This document shows positions 43,574-52,700 of a stretch of DNA of 54,916 nucleotides, piece after piece. The position numbers and the translations under genes were made by a program. The stretch comes from Verrucomicrobiota bacterium. GTDB taxonomy: Bacteria > Verrucomicrobiota > Verrucomicrobiia > Limisphaerales > Fontisphaeraceae. Positions within the stretch are counted from its first letter, which is position 1. Every line of letters starts with the position of its first letter. The DNA is taken from positions 1-54,916 of the forward strand of contig JBAXGN010000019.1 of assembly GCA_037139415.1 (NCBI GenBank), read 5' to 3'. The notes below the pieces were generated by a model that was not told where the DNA came from, did not search any database, and worked only from the letters and a program-made list of their open reading frames with translations.

Positions 43574-43803
43574 ATGGGATGTATTCCCAACTGTTTTGCC
43601 TCGGTCCTTTTGGCGGAACTCTACGCCAAGGGCTCGCTCAGCTTTGGCGCCCTGGTGTCTGGTTTGTGCGCGGGCGGTGGACTCGGCATGCGGTCCTGTT
43701 CAAGGAGAACCCGTCTTTCAAAGACACGCTGCGCCTTATCGGGCTGCTGCTGGCGATCAGCATTGTGTCCGGCATTATCATACAGATTACCGGATTTCTC
43801 TGA
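43574..43803 (+). pseudogene. C-terminal remnant of a 10-TM metal exporter (ArsP_2-like), frameshifted
   Basis: The frame from 43574 gives [20 protein letters not shown] and on to [15 protein letters not shown], then breaks at about 43690. In the next frame the sequence continues as [20 protein letters not shown] to IIIQITGFL and a stop at 43803. One missing T in atgc(t)ggtcctg would restore a single protein. The joined text matches the end of the putative manganese/arsenic 10-TM exporters (PF11449 type) as I know them, where IPNC...ELY...GLLVLFKENxxxKEN is typical. The N-terminal three quarters are absent, because the previous gene ends 18 nt upstream. It is therefore both truncated and frameshifted. 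Confidence 0.65.
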
Positions 43804-43975
43804 GGAAAGTGGGGCTGGACGCCGAAACCGCGGAGCGGTAGGGTACGTGTGTTAAAAGAAAATAAACGAACGAATAAAAATAACGGATCAAATTTTTTAT
43901 GAAACCGGGAAAACCAATGATTAAAATGTGTTATGCGGTCCAACCAATGGGGGCCACTTCTCCCAACCTCACGCC

Positions 43976-44164
43976 ATGAAGAGTCTGCTCGCCATGATCG
44001 TTGGTGGCAAGGTCCTCGCCACCTTTCTGTTGTTCGCGGCCGCCGCCGTTCTGGTGCTGGTCGTGATTCCGGTCGGGTTGGGCATTTTCTCCCTTGAACT
44101 GGAGCGCCTCAAACGTGGGTTGCGTCGCGCGTTGGCATTCTTGTCGCACGCTAAGCCACGATGA
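43976..44164 (+). CDS. Small membrane protein coupled to carbonic anhydrase
   Basis: 62 aa (MKSLLAMIVGGKVLATFLLF and onward): one long or two short hydrophobic segments and a basic C-terminus (ELERLKRGLRRALAFLSHAKPR). The IPVGLGIFSLELERLKR end faintly recalls PGPGW-type small membrane proteins. Its stop overlaps the carbonic anhydrase start by 4 nt (ATGA), which supports both translation and a shared job. A membrane anchor or bicarbonate-related role is speculation. An AT-rich stretch (about 43850-43910) upstream may hold the promoter. Confidence 0.6.
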   Translation: MKSLLAMIVGGKVLATFLLFAAAAVLVLVVIPVGLGIFSLELERLKRGLRRALAFLSHAKPR

Positions 44165-44853
44165 AATTCCCTCGCCATTTGCTGGATAATAACCGCACCT
44201 GGGCCAACCGGATTCGAACCGAAGATCCAGCGTTCTTTCAGAACCTGTCCCGCCAGCAGGCACCGCAGTATTTTTGGATTGGCTGTAGCGACAGCCGTGT
44301 GCCGGCCAACCAAATCACCGGGTTGCTGCCCGGCGAGATGTTCGTTCATCGCAACGTCGCCAATGTGGTTCCGCCGGCTGATCTCAATTGCCTTTCGGCC
44401 TTGCAATTTGCCGTGGACGTACTCCAAGTACGGCACGTCATTGTGTGCGGCCACTACGGTTGCGCGGGCGTGCGAGCCGTGTTGAATGGCGACCGGCTTG
44501 GGTTGGTGGATAACTGGCTTCAGAACGTGGCGGACGTACGCCAAAAGCACGCGTCGCAATTGGATGCCTTGACGGAGGCGGGGCGGCAATTTGACCGGCT
44601 TTGCGAACTTAATGTCATTGAGCAGGTGGCTAACGTATGCGCAACTACCAGTGTTCAGGACGCCTGGGCACGCGGGCAACCGCTGGCCGTGATCGGGTGG
44701 ATTTACGCCGTAAGCGATGGCCTGTTGCGTGACCTCGGCCTGTGCATCACTGGCCGTCAAGAGCTTATGCCCGCCTACCAATCAGCAATTGGCGGACACC
44801 GGCTTCTGCCGCCCCAATCAGTGGCATCAGCGGCGCTGACCGATCGCCGGTAA
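44161..44853 (+). CDS. can: Beta-class carbonic anhydrase
   Basis: 230 aa, full length. Zinc and catalytic residues are all present at the classical spots: Cys42, Asp44 and Arg46 in GCSDSRVPAN, and His98 and Cys101 in CGHYGCAGV. Other family blocks are VHRNVANVV and the N-terminal LLDNNRTWANR. It interconverts CO2 and bicarbonate in the cytoplasm, supplying bicarbonate for carboxylases such as acetyl-CoA carboxylase. Confidence 0.96.
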   Translation: MKFPRHLLDNNRTWANRIRTEDPAFFQNLSRQQAPQYFWIGCSDSRVPANQITGLLPGEMFVHRNVANVVPPADLNCLSALQFAVDVLQVRHVIVCGHYGCAGVRAVLNGDRLGLVDNWLQNVADVRQKHASQLDALTEAGRQFDRLCELNVIEQVANVCATTSVQDAWARGQPLAVIGWIYAVSDGLLRDLGLCITGRQELMPAYQSAIGGHRLLPPQSVASAALTDRR

Positions 44854-44911
44854 CTCCTGCCGGTCATTTCTCTTGTTGTCACCCTCTGCGAATATCAGGC
44901 ATAATCGCTGC

Positions 44912-47686
44912 ATGTCATCCTATCTATTTCGCGTTTGGGTCGTGGCCGGTTTGCTGATTACGGGCTTGCTTGCGACCGGATTACGAGCGGCCCCGCTGCC
45001 CGATCTGGCCATTCAACTCGGCACCAACAATCAAGGCGTCGGGCTTGAGGTTCCGTCCGAAGGCGATGGGGCGAATGTACCCATCGTAATCCAAGGGCAC
45101 CCGGCGCGGCGCATCCAGGGCGGGCGCGCATTGTACCTTTACGTCAAAATCAAACATCCCGCATACACCAAGGGCCCGGTGGACGCTTATGTGACGGTGG
45201 AGTTTTTCGATGATACGCTGGGCAAGATCGGGTTGCAGTATGACAAGGAGGCCCCGGAACCAACGACCAGCACCAAATACACCGGCGCCGGGCAATCCGT
45301 CATCCTCACCGGGTCGGGGCAATGGCGTACGGGCTACTTTTTCCTGCCAGCGTTGCGGTTGGGGCATGGGCAGAATAACGGCGCGGATTTTCGGTTATCC
45401 TCCGGGGGGCTGGCGGTGCGGCGGATCGCGGTATCGCCGAATAAGCCCGCCGGGTTTGACCCGGATGCGCCGATAGATCCCGAGTCGTTGCGGCATCTGG
45501 CGGTGAAGCGTCCGGCGGGTATGGAGGTGACGTTTGGCAATGATGCTACCCCGGGTGAGGCGGCCCTGTTCAAGGCACTGACGGTTTCCAGCGTGGAGAG
45601 TTATGTGGATTGGGCGGGCGTAGAGCCGCGCGAGAACACCTGGGATTGGAGCAAGTGGGACAAGCAGGTGGCCACGTTGAAAGCGGCCGGGCTCAAGTGG
45701 GTGCCGTTTATTCTCGCCGGGCCGGCATACGCCACACCGCTGTGGTTTCAATCGGGGCCGGACTCGCAGTATTACCGCTGCCTGGAGCACGGCAAGGACA
45801 GCAAGGTCCAGAGTATTTTCAACTCGCGTTGGCGTCCGCACGTCGAACGGTTCATCAAGGCGCTGGCGGATCGCTACCGCGATGGCGGCGTGATTGAATC
45901 GTTGCTGCTGGGCATCACGGGGATTTATGGCGAAAGCATTTACCCCGCCGGGCCGGAGGGCGGCTGGACCGCCCGGCTGACCGGGGATTACCACAATCAT
46001 CAGGGTTGGTGGGCCGGGGACGTCCATGCCAGCGCCGCGTTTCGCGAGGCCATGCGCAAACGGTATGGGAACATCGCGGCCTTGAACCAGGCGTGGAAAA
46101 CCAGTCACCCCGCGTTTGACCAGGTGGCGACGTTCCTGCCGGACAAAGCACCCTCGGATCGGGCGCGTGCGGATTTCGTGGAATGGTACCAGGCAGCCAT
46201 GACGGAGTGGTCCGTGTTCTGGGTGAAAACCACCCGCAAATATTTCCCGAAAACGGAAATCTACCTGTGTACCGGCGGGAATGGGGACCCGATCTTGGGC
46301 GCGGATTTCACCGCGCAGACCGCCGCCATCGCCGGCGAGGAGGCGGGGGTGCGCATCACCAACGAGGGCAGCGATTATGCGCACAATTTTGCCATCACGC
46401 GCGAGGTGGCCACGGCCACGCGCCTGTACAAGACCTTTTGTGGATTTGAGCCCGCCTCGCACGTGAGCGAGACCGGGGTGGTCGCCCGCATTTACAACGC
46501 CACCGCCTCCGGCGCGCGCCAGTTGCACTACTACGAGAACAACGTGTTGAGCACGCCGCTGGCCATGCAGAACTTCCGCACCAACGTCGGCTGGATCGTC
46601 CTCCGGCAACCTCGCTTGGACACGGCCATTTACGTGCCGCGTGAATCGTGGGCGCTGGAGCGTGTGTCACTGCAACGCTTTTACGAACTCGCGCCGTTCT
46701 TGCGCGATGTCACCGACCTGGATTTCCTGACGCGCCGTACCGTGAACGATGGCTTTTTACGCGGCTGTCGCATGCTGATCCTGCCGCCTTGCCCCGTGTT
46801 GGAACCCGATGTGGCGGAGAAAATCGCCGCCTGGGTACGGCAGGGAGGAACACTGGTGGCGATCACCAGCGGGGATGGGGAATTGGGTGCGCGCCTGTAT
46901 GACTTGGAAACGTGGCGCAGTCAGCTATTTGTCGCCGCCCCGGCGATCCGCTCGGCCTTGTTGAAACCGGCACTCGCAGGAACCGCGCCAGCCCACTGGC
47001 AACTCGAATTGGGCCGGAACGATGATGGTCAATGGTTATTCGGCGACTGGCAGGGCCAGGAAATGGGGCGCGAATGGCAGCAAATTCCGGATGCCCGCAA
47101 GCGTTGGACGGGTTCGCGTCCGGGCGTGCTGCTGCCCACCGTGAGCGGTGCTGCCTACACCCTGCGGCTGGCGGCCTCGGTGCCGCGATACGTGACCGCC
47201 AAGGGACCGGTGCAGGTGTACGTGAACGGGCAACTGGTCGGCCAGATTGAGAAGGAGGGTCAAAAAGAGTTTACGTTTGCCGTGGGTGCGAGCGTGGTGG
47301 GCACCGAACCATTGGCCCGTTTGGAGTTGAGCCTGAACACGTGGAAACCCTCTGCGCTTGGGCAAGGCACGGACAATCGCGATCTCGGCATCGCAGTGCG
47401 CCAGATTTCCTGGGTGCGGGCGGGTGCGGAAACTCAGCCAGCGGGGAAAGCGCAGCTCAAGCAGGTGCTGGACCTGAATGGCTTGGCGGCCTTGACGCGC
47501 AAGGTGGGCAGTGGCCAAACGATTCTGCTTTCCGGCAGCGCGGGAGAGCGCGATCTGGTGGCGCGGGTGGTGGCACACTGCCTACCCAATTGCCCGGATG
47601 GCAAGGTGGATGGCCGATATAGGACGCTGACCGCGGAAGGCGAGTTGTGGTATGACGCCAAAGCAGGGAAAATCCAGAGCCGGTAA
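44912..47686 (+). CDS. Large secreted GH42-like beta-galactosidase family protein
   Basis: 924 aa from ATG 44912 (signal peptide MSSYLFRVWVVAGLLITGLL). An N-terminal beta-sandwich of about 160 residues (VKIKHPAYTKGPVDAYVTVEFFD region) leads to a TIM barrel: VESYVDWAGVEPRENTWDWSKWD, GLKWVPFILAG, LLLGITGIYGESIYP with probable acid/base Glu341, and VRITNEGSDY with Glu485 as possible nucleophile. A flavodoxin-like domain follows (CRMLILPPCPVLEPDVAEKIAAWVRQGGTLVAI), like the GH42 trimerisation domain, then a C-terminal sandwich that again looks carbohydrate-binding. Probable role: exo-acting cleavage of plant or algal glycans. Exact family and specificity are uncertain. Confidence 0.82.
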   Translation: MSSYLFRVWVVAGLLITGLLATGLRAAPLPDLAIQLGTNNQGVGLEVPSEGDGANVPIVIQGHPARRIQGGRALYLYVKIKHPAYTKGPVDAYVTVEFFDDTLGKIGLQYDKEAPEPTTSTKYTGAGQSVILTGSGQWRTGYFFLPALRLGHGQNNGADFRLSSGGLAVRRIAVSPNKPAGFDPDAPIDPESLRHLAVKRPAGMEVTFGNDATPGEAALFKALTVSSVESYVDWAGVEPRENTWDWSKWDKQVATLKAAGLKWVPFILAGPAYATPLWFQSGPDSQYYRCLEHGKDSKVQSIFNSRWRPHVERFIKALADRYRDGGVIESLLLGITGIYGESIYPAGPEGGWTARLTGDYHNHQGWWAGDVHASAAFREAMRKRYGNIAALNQAWKTSHPAFDQVATFLPDKAPSDRARADFVEWYQAAMTEWSVFWVKTTRKYFPKTEIYLCTGGNGDPILGADFTAQTAAIAGEEAGVRITNEGSDYAHNFAITREVATATRLYKTFCGFEPASHVSETGVVARIYNATASGARQLHYYENNVLSTPLAMQNFRTNVGWIVLRQPRLDTAIYVPRESWALERVSLQRFYELAPFLRDVTDLDFLTRRTVNDGFLRGCRMLILPPCPVLEPDVAEKIAAWVRQGGTLVAITSGDGELGARLYDLETWRSQLFVAAPAIRSALLKPALAGTAPAHWQLELGRNDDGQWLFGDWQGQEMGREWQQIPDARKRWTGSRPGVLLPTVSGAAYTLRLAASVPRYVTAKGPVQVYVNGQLVGQIEKEGQKEFTFAVGASVVGTEPLARLELSLNTWKPSALGQGTDNRDLGIAVRQISWVRAGAETQPAGKAQLKQVLDLNGLAALTRKVGSGQTILLSGSAGERDLVARVVAHCLPNCPDGKVDGRYRTLTAEGELWYDAKAGKIQSR

Positions 47687-47728
47687 CGGGTAGTGCATGA
47701 GCACAGCGGGTATGGATAGTCGGAACAA

Positions 47729-47742
47729 CCGCCTGAAGGCGG
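47729..47742. repeat. Short palindrome CCGCC-TGAA-GGCGG
   Basis: A perfect 5-bp stem with a TGAA loop lies between the convergent GH42-like and acyltransferase genes. No T-run follows on either strand. This word with its flanks is common in intergenic DNA of such bacteria and is probably a REP-like element. Confidence 0.45.
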
Positions 47743-47758
47743 AACTCCGCGCCTGAAA

Positions 47759-48472
47759 TCAGTCGCGCGTCATGCTGCGCAGGTGGTCTTCCACTTTTTG
47801 ACGCCAGACCTCGCGCTCCGTTTCCGGCAGGTCACGCGGGACACTAATGGGTTTGCCCACCTCGATATTGCAACAGGCAAAAGGCCATGGAATCTGGAAG
47901 CGGTCCCAACTTTTCGCCTGCCATTTCCAGTTCAAGTGATAGACCACTGGGATAATCGGCCGTCCGGTCAATTGCGCCAGCGCAATCACCCCTTCCTGCA
48001 CATGATAACACGGCCCGCGCGGGCCGTCCGGGGTGACGGCCAGATCGAGGCCCTGTTTGGCATACGAGGTCATTTCCAGCAGCGCCTGCGGCCCGCGTCG
48101 GCTGCTCGACCCGCGCACCGGTTGCACGCGGAACAACTCCAGCACCCGCGCCAGCAGACCGCCATCCCGGGAGGCGCTGACAAGTGCGGCCATGCGGCGC
48201 TCCGGTTGCCGGCGTTGCACATAAATCCGGTACAGTTCCAGGCATAACCCCAGCCGGTTATGCCAGATGCAAAAGAGCAGCGGCTCCGGATGCGCGTCGG
48301 GATTGGTAAAACACTGACTGCGGTCATGGATGCGGAACCGGATGGTGAAACTCAGGCATTTGATGACCAGCCAGATCAGCCGCGCCGCCAGCCGCCCGTG
48401 CCATTTGGCTTGCTGCGGCACGATGATGCGGGCGGGGCGACGTTTGGTTTCGGTGGCGGGCGGTTGTTCCAT
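47759..48472 (-). CDS. DUF374-type lysophospholipid acyltransferase
   Basis: 237 aa. Blocks of the LPLAT superfamily DUF374 branch: FCIWHNRLGLCLEL (catalytic His), VSASRDGGLLARVLELFRVQPVRGSSSRRG, and AVTPDGPRGPCYHVQEGVIALAQLTGRPIIPVVYHL. It should transfer an acyl chain to a lysophospholipid or to lipid A (some relatives act as KDO2-lipid A acyltransferase-like enzymes) at the inner face of the membrane. It lies 22 nt downstream of ruvA on the same strand. Confidence 0.88.
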   Translation of the reverse strand: MEQPPATETKRRPARIIVPQQAKWHGRLAARLIWLVIKCLSFTIRFRIHDRSQCFTNPDAHPEPLLFCIWHNRLGLCLELYRIYVQRRQPERRMAALVSASRDGGLLARVLELFRVQPVRGSSSRRGPQALLEMTSYAKQGLDLAVTPDGPRGPCYHVQEGVIALAQLTGRPIIPVVYHLNWKWQAKSWDRFQIPWPFACCNIEVGKPISVPRDLPETEREVWRQKVEDHLRSMTRD

Positions 48473-48494
48473 GAGCGCGGATGCTGAATCGAAA

Positions 48495-49100
48495 TTATTT
48501 CCCCTTTTTCAAACTCGCCCGCACCAGGTCTTCCACCGGGGCTTGCGGTCCCAGCAGTGCCTGCACGCCCCGCACCGTATCAAACGCCTCGGCCTGTTTG
48601 TAGCCCAGTTGCACCAGCGCAGCCACCGCGTCGGAGAGATGTTTATCGGTGGCGGAGAGGGTTCGCTGATCGCTGCTGGCCTCCCACGCGGCGGACGGCC
48701 CGACTTTGTCGCGCAGTTCCACCACGATGCGTTCGGCGGTCTTTTTGCCCACGCCGGAAATTTGCGAGAGCGCTTTGATATCGCTGTTGGCCACTGCGCC
48801 GCGAAAGGTGGTCACCGTCATGCCGCTCAGGACGCTGAGGGCCATCTTGGGACCTATCCCGCTGACGGTGTTGATGAGCAGCCGGAACAAATCCCGTTCC
48901 GCCGTGCTCATGAAGCCATACAGCAAATGGGCATCCTCGCGCACAACCAGGTGCGTGAGCAGTTTCACCTCGCTGCCCGGCGCGGGCAGCCGGTCGAATG
49001 ACGACAGCGGGATCAGCACCTCATAACCCACGCCGTGGACGTCCACAGTCACCTGTGTGGGCAGGGACTCGACCAATTTACCGTGAAGGAAGGTAATCAT
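48495..49100 (-). CDS. ruvA: Holliday junction branch migration protein RuvA
   Basis: 201 aa, normal length. OB-fold start MITFLHGKLVESLPTQVTVDVHGVGYEVLIP, helix-hairpin-helix repeats (LLINTVSGIGPKMALSVLSG and LSQISGVGKKTAERIVVELRDKVG), and the C-terminal domain III (DAVAALVQLGYKQAEAFDTV) that contacts RuvB. It binds four-way junctions as a tetramer. It begins 3 nt after ruvC. ruvB is not in the window. Confidence 0.97.
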   Translation of the reverse strand: MITFLHGKLVESLPTQVTVDVHGVGYEVLIPLSSFDRLPAPGSEVKLLTHLVVREDAHLLYGFMSTAERDLFRLLINTVSGIGPKMALSVLSGMTVTTFRGAVANSDIKALSQISGVGKKTAERIVVELRDKVGPSAAWEASSDQRTLSATDKHLSDAVAALVQLGYKQAEAFDTVRGVQALLGPQAPVEDLVRASLKKGK

Positions 49101-49103
49101 AGT

Positions 49104-49748
49104 TTAAATTTGTTTCGGCGTGTTCAGGCTGAAACGCCCGGTTTCCTGCGCGTAGGTGAGCGCCAGCGCCAGCGCGTCGGCGGCATCGGGTGCCGGGAGC
49201 GCCTCCAGGCGCAGCAGCCGCTGCACCATTTTAGCGACGGCTAATTTCTGTGCCCCGCCATGCCCGACCATCGCCTGCTTCACTTTGCGCGTCGCCAGCT
49301 CATAGATTTCCAGCCCGGCTTCGGCCATGACCGCCATGCCCGCCCCCCGCGCCTCTCCCATCACGATGGCCGTCTTCAAATTCTGGGCAAAAAACAACCC
49401 CTCCACCGCACAGACCGTGGGATGATGCTGTTGAATGATGTCGCGCAGACGTTGCATGATCTGCAGTAGGCAGCGCGAATGCGGCCAGTCACTCGGGCAG
49501 GTGATGGTGCCGTGCGCCAAGGCCACAGGATGCGGCTGGCTCATCCGGACGACTCCATAGCCGGTCCCGCGTAACGACGGGTCCACGCCCAAGATCACTT
49601 GGTTGCTCGCCCGCGCGGGCATCCGGGCGGCTGGGGTGGCGGCGAGCACGGGCTCGGCCACGCGCCGCTTGCCGCTGACCCGCCGCTCCAGTTCTGCCAA
49701 TTGTTTCGGGGTAATGGCCACGCCCCCAGTGTGCCAAACTGCCGCCAT
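49104..49748 (-). CDS. ruvC: Holliday junction endodeoxyribonuclease RuvC with N-terminal extension
   Basis: 214 aa from ATG 49748; GTG 49721 is an alternative start, and the frame reaching 49973 runs into the kinase gene. The core has the acidic tetrad: Asp56 in LGVDPSLRGTGYGV, Glu in VCAVEGLFF, and two Asp in APDAADALALA, plus the GHGGAQKLAVAKMVQRLL helix. The core begins about 50 residues in, so there is a basic, Ala/Pro-rich extension (KQLAELERRVSGKRRV) not usual in RuvC. It resolves Holliday junctions made during recombination. Confidence 0.93.
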   Translation of the reverse strand: MAAVWHTGGVAITPKQLAELERRVSGKRRVAEPVLAATPAARMPARASNQVILGVDPSLRGTGYGVVRMSQPHPVALAHGTITCPSDWPHSRCLLQIMQRLRDIIQQHHPTVCAVEGLFFAQNLKTAIVMGEARGAGMAVMAEAGLEIYELATRKVKQAMVGHGGAQKLAVAKMVQRLLRLEALPAPDAADALALALTYAQETGRFSLNTPKQI

Positions 49749-49785
49749 AAGCAAAGGATTTTTACGGAAGGAATTCCGCGCTCCA

Positions 49786-52700
49786 TCAGGGCCGGCTTCC
49801 CACCAGCACGCATCGGAATCCGGCATTCGCTCCCCGCAGCGATTGCGTGCCGGGCGTGCGAGCGGCGGACAGGAGGTGGTTGGGGACGACGCTGTCCCAA
49901 GCACCCCCGCGCAAGACCCGGAAACCGCTTTGCCCGTCAAAAAAATCCTCACACCATTCACACACGTTGCCACTGAGGTCGTATAACCCGAATTGGTTGG
50001 TTTTGAAACTGCCTACCGGGGCGGTGGTCGCAAACCCATCGTCATAGCCTTTGATGATGGGCCAGTCGCTGAACTTACGTTTGGCGCTAACATCTGCGTA
50101 ATTTCCCGCCCCATACGGCGGTGGCCAGCCAGTGCCCCACGGATAAACATCTTTCAATTTGCCATCCTTGTCCTTGGGCGTGGCACCCCGTTCGCGCTCG
50201 CCAAGGCCGATGGCATAACTCCACTCGGCGTCCGTGGGCAACCGGTATTCTTGCCCGGCCTCCAGGATGCCCTCGCGCGTTTCTTTTTCCGTAAGCCATC
50301 GGCAGAAGGCCTTGGCATCATCCCAACTCACCATCGTCACCGGATGGTTGGTGCCGTTGCTGACCAGCGTGCCTTCAAATTCCACCTTGCGCCAGGAATC
50401 ATCCACGCCCGGCATGGCGCCGGCGTAGGCGCGATAATCCATGACCCGCGTTTCCCAGATGCAACCAATCACCTTGGTGCCCGGCACAGGCACGAACGCC
50501 ATGCCCAGCGTGTTGGTCCATGAGCGGTTGGCTCTGGGGAAAGGGCTCGCGGCATCCAGTTCCCCTTTTAGCGCTTTGGCCATGGGATCAGCCACGTCCA
50601 TTTGCGCCGCCGTCTCTGCCAGGCGATACGCCTCCGCCCATTGTTTCCGGGCTGCCGCCAGCCGCGCTTTTTCCAGCGTGCTGGCAAACAATGCCCGCTT
50701 TTCAAAACTGGCTTTCAGGTTCTTGGCCTCGGCGTGATCCGGCTGCAACTCGATCACCACGTTAATTTGTTTCAACGCCTCGGCCCACTGACCGGATTGC
50801 GCGGCCAATCGCGCCGCCGTCAGGGCTTTCTCCAACGCTTGTTTTACGCCCGCCGCCGTCTGGCGGCCCAAGTCCTCGGCGACCGTCTGGTTGGTCCATC
50901 CGGACGCACTGGCTTTTTGCAAGTGCCGACCCACCGCTTGGTAATCGCCTTGGGCCAGGGCGGCTTCCGCCGCCTTGACTGCGGAGGAATACGTAGTTTG
51001 TTTTTCGGTCCATTCAATCTCCTGGGCCAGGGTTCCGGTGTCGCGTCCGGGGGGTGCCTGCAATGTCTCTGCCCGGTGAAGTGCTTGGCGCGCCTCATTG
51101 AATTGGCCGGCTTTTAGCGCCTGCCGACAATCTGCGAGCGCGGCGTCAAATTTTGCGGTCCATTCGCTGGTGATATTGGCCACGACCGTTTTTGCATCGG
51201 CTCCGGTTTCCCCGCCCAATACCAGCGCGGCTCGCGCCCGCTGCATCGCCGCCTGATACCGGCCTTGTTGGAATGCCGTTTTGGCATCCGCCAGGGTTCG
51301 CTCATACTGGCCTTGTTTATCCCTCGAAACGATGGCGTTACTCAATTGCAGGGCCGCCTGGGGATTTTTCCATTGAAGTTGCAGCGCCTTTTGCACGGAC
51401 ACCATGGCCTTTGTATAATCAGTTTGCCCGAACTGTTTGTTTGCTTCGGCCAGACTGGTGTCGAAAGCGCTTTGTCGGCGCGTCATTTCCTCGATCTCCC
51501 CTTTGAATTTGGTCACGGCGGCGGTGTCCCGCCAGCGCAGCACACGCGCGCGCCCAAGCGTTCCCAGCGCCCGCTCAAAGTCATTGGCCTCATACTGGTT
51601 GCGCGCCTCGGCCATCAAGGCCGTGAACTTGCCTTTTTGCAGGGATTGATCCAGCCCATAACCCACCACCGCAAGCACCACGACCAAGGCCGTCATGCCG
51701 ATGACGCGAAGCCGGGTTTTACGGAGATGCCGGGCGCAGGCTTCGGTTATCTGGGAAATCCGCTCTCGGCGTTCGGCCGGGACGGCGTCATCCCACTGGT
51801 CCGCCCCGGTCTGCTGGATGAGCGACTGGGTCGCCTGCCAGTGCTGGGCGGCAAACTCCCGCTGGATGATTTCTTCAATGGGCTGCGTCCAGGCCTCGCA
51901 GATGGGTGGCAGGGCGAGTTCCCATTGATTGCCAAAAGCGCGCAAATCAATTTTCAATTGGGCAAACTCTTCCGGCAAGCCACCCAGGTTTTGCGCCCCA
52001 AGCCGTTCCTGTATCCGCTGGCTGACCTGCGCCATCCAACGTTCCAAAACCTGCTCTTGCAGGTCCGTCACCGTCTCGGCCATCCCTTGGATTTCAGCGA
52101 GCTTGGCCGCCGCCGCCCGGTGGTGGCCTTGTTCGAGTAATTGGCGGGCGTGGCGCCTGGCCATCGCCACCTCGGCCTTCTGCCGCAGCGCTTGGCGGCT
52201 TAGCGATTGGCCGCCGACTACCCGCGTTGCCTCGTCTAATAAACGGATCGCCAGCTCCGGGTTATGGCCGCCCACGGCGTGGTACAGACTTAGCCTCGGT
52301 CCCGGGCGCGGCGTCTCGGTTAGGGCGGCGGCGGCGTATTCTTCCAGGCGCAACGCCCAGGCGGATTCGACGTCTCCGCACAGTTTGCGATGGCGCGTGG
52401 CCGCCAGGCCGGGGACCTGTTTCAATTGGTCACAAATTCCCAGCGCCCGGCTGAAATAGGCGGCCAGTATCTGGCGGAATTCTTCGCCGGCTGCCCCTGC
52501 CAATTGCAAATCGCTTTTCCGAACGCAGGCGAACGCCTCGGTTTCGATCTTTCGCGCCCACGCTTCCAGGATTTCCCCGTGCAACTGCTGATGTGCGGGT
52601 GCCAACTTCCCCGCCAGTTTCTGGATTTCCTCGAGTTGCTGTTGCGCGGCTTCAAATTGACCTTTGGCCAGCAGTTGGCGGGCTTGGAACTCATGGCGTC

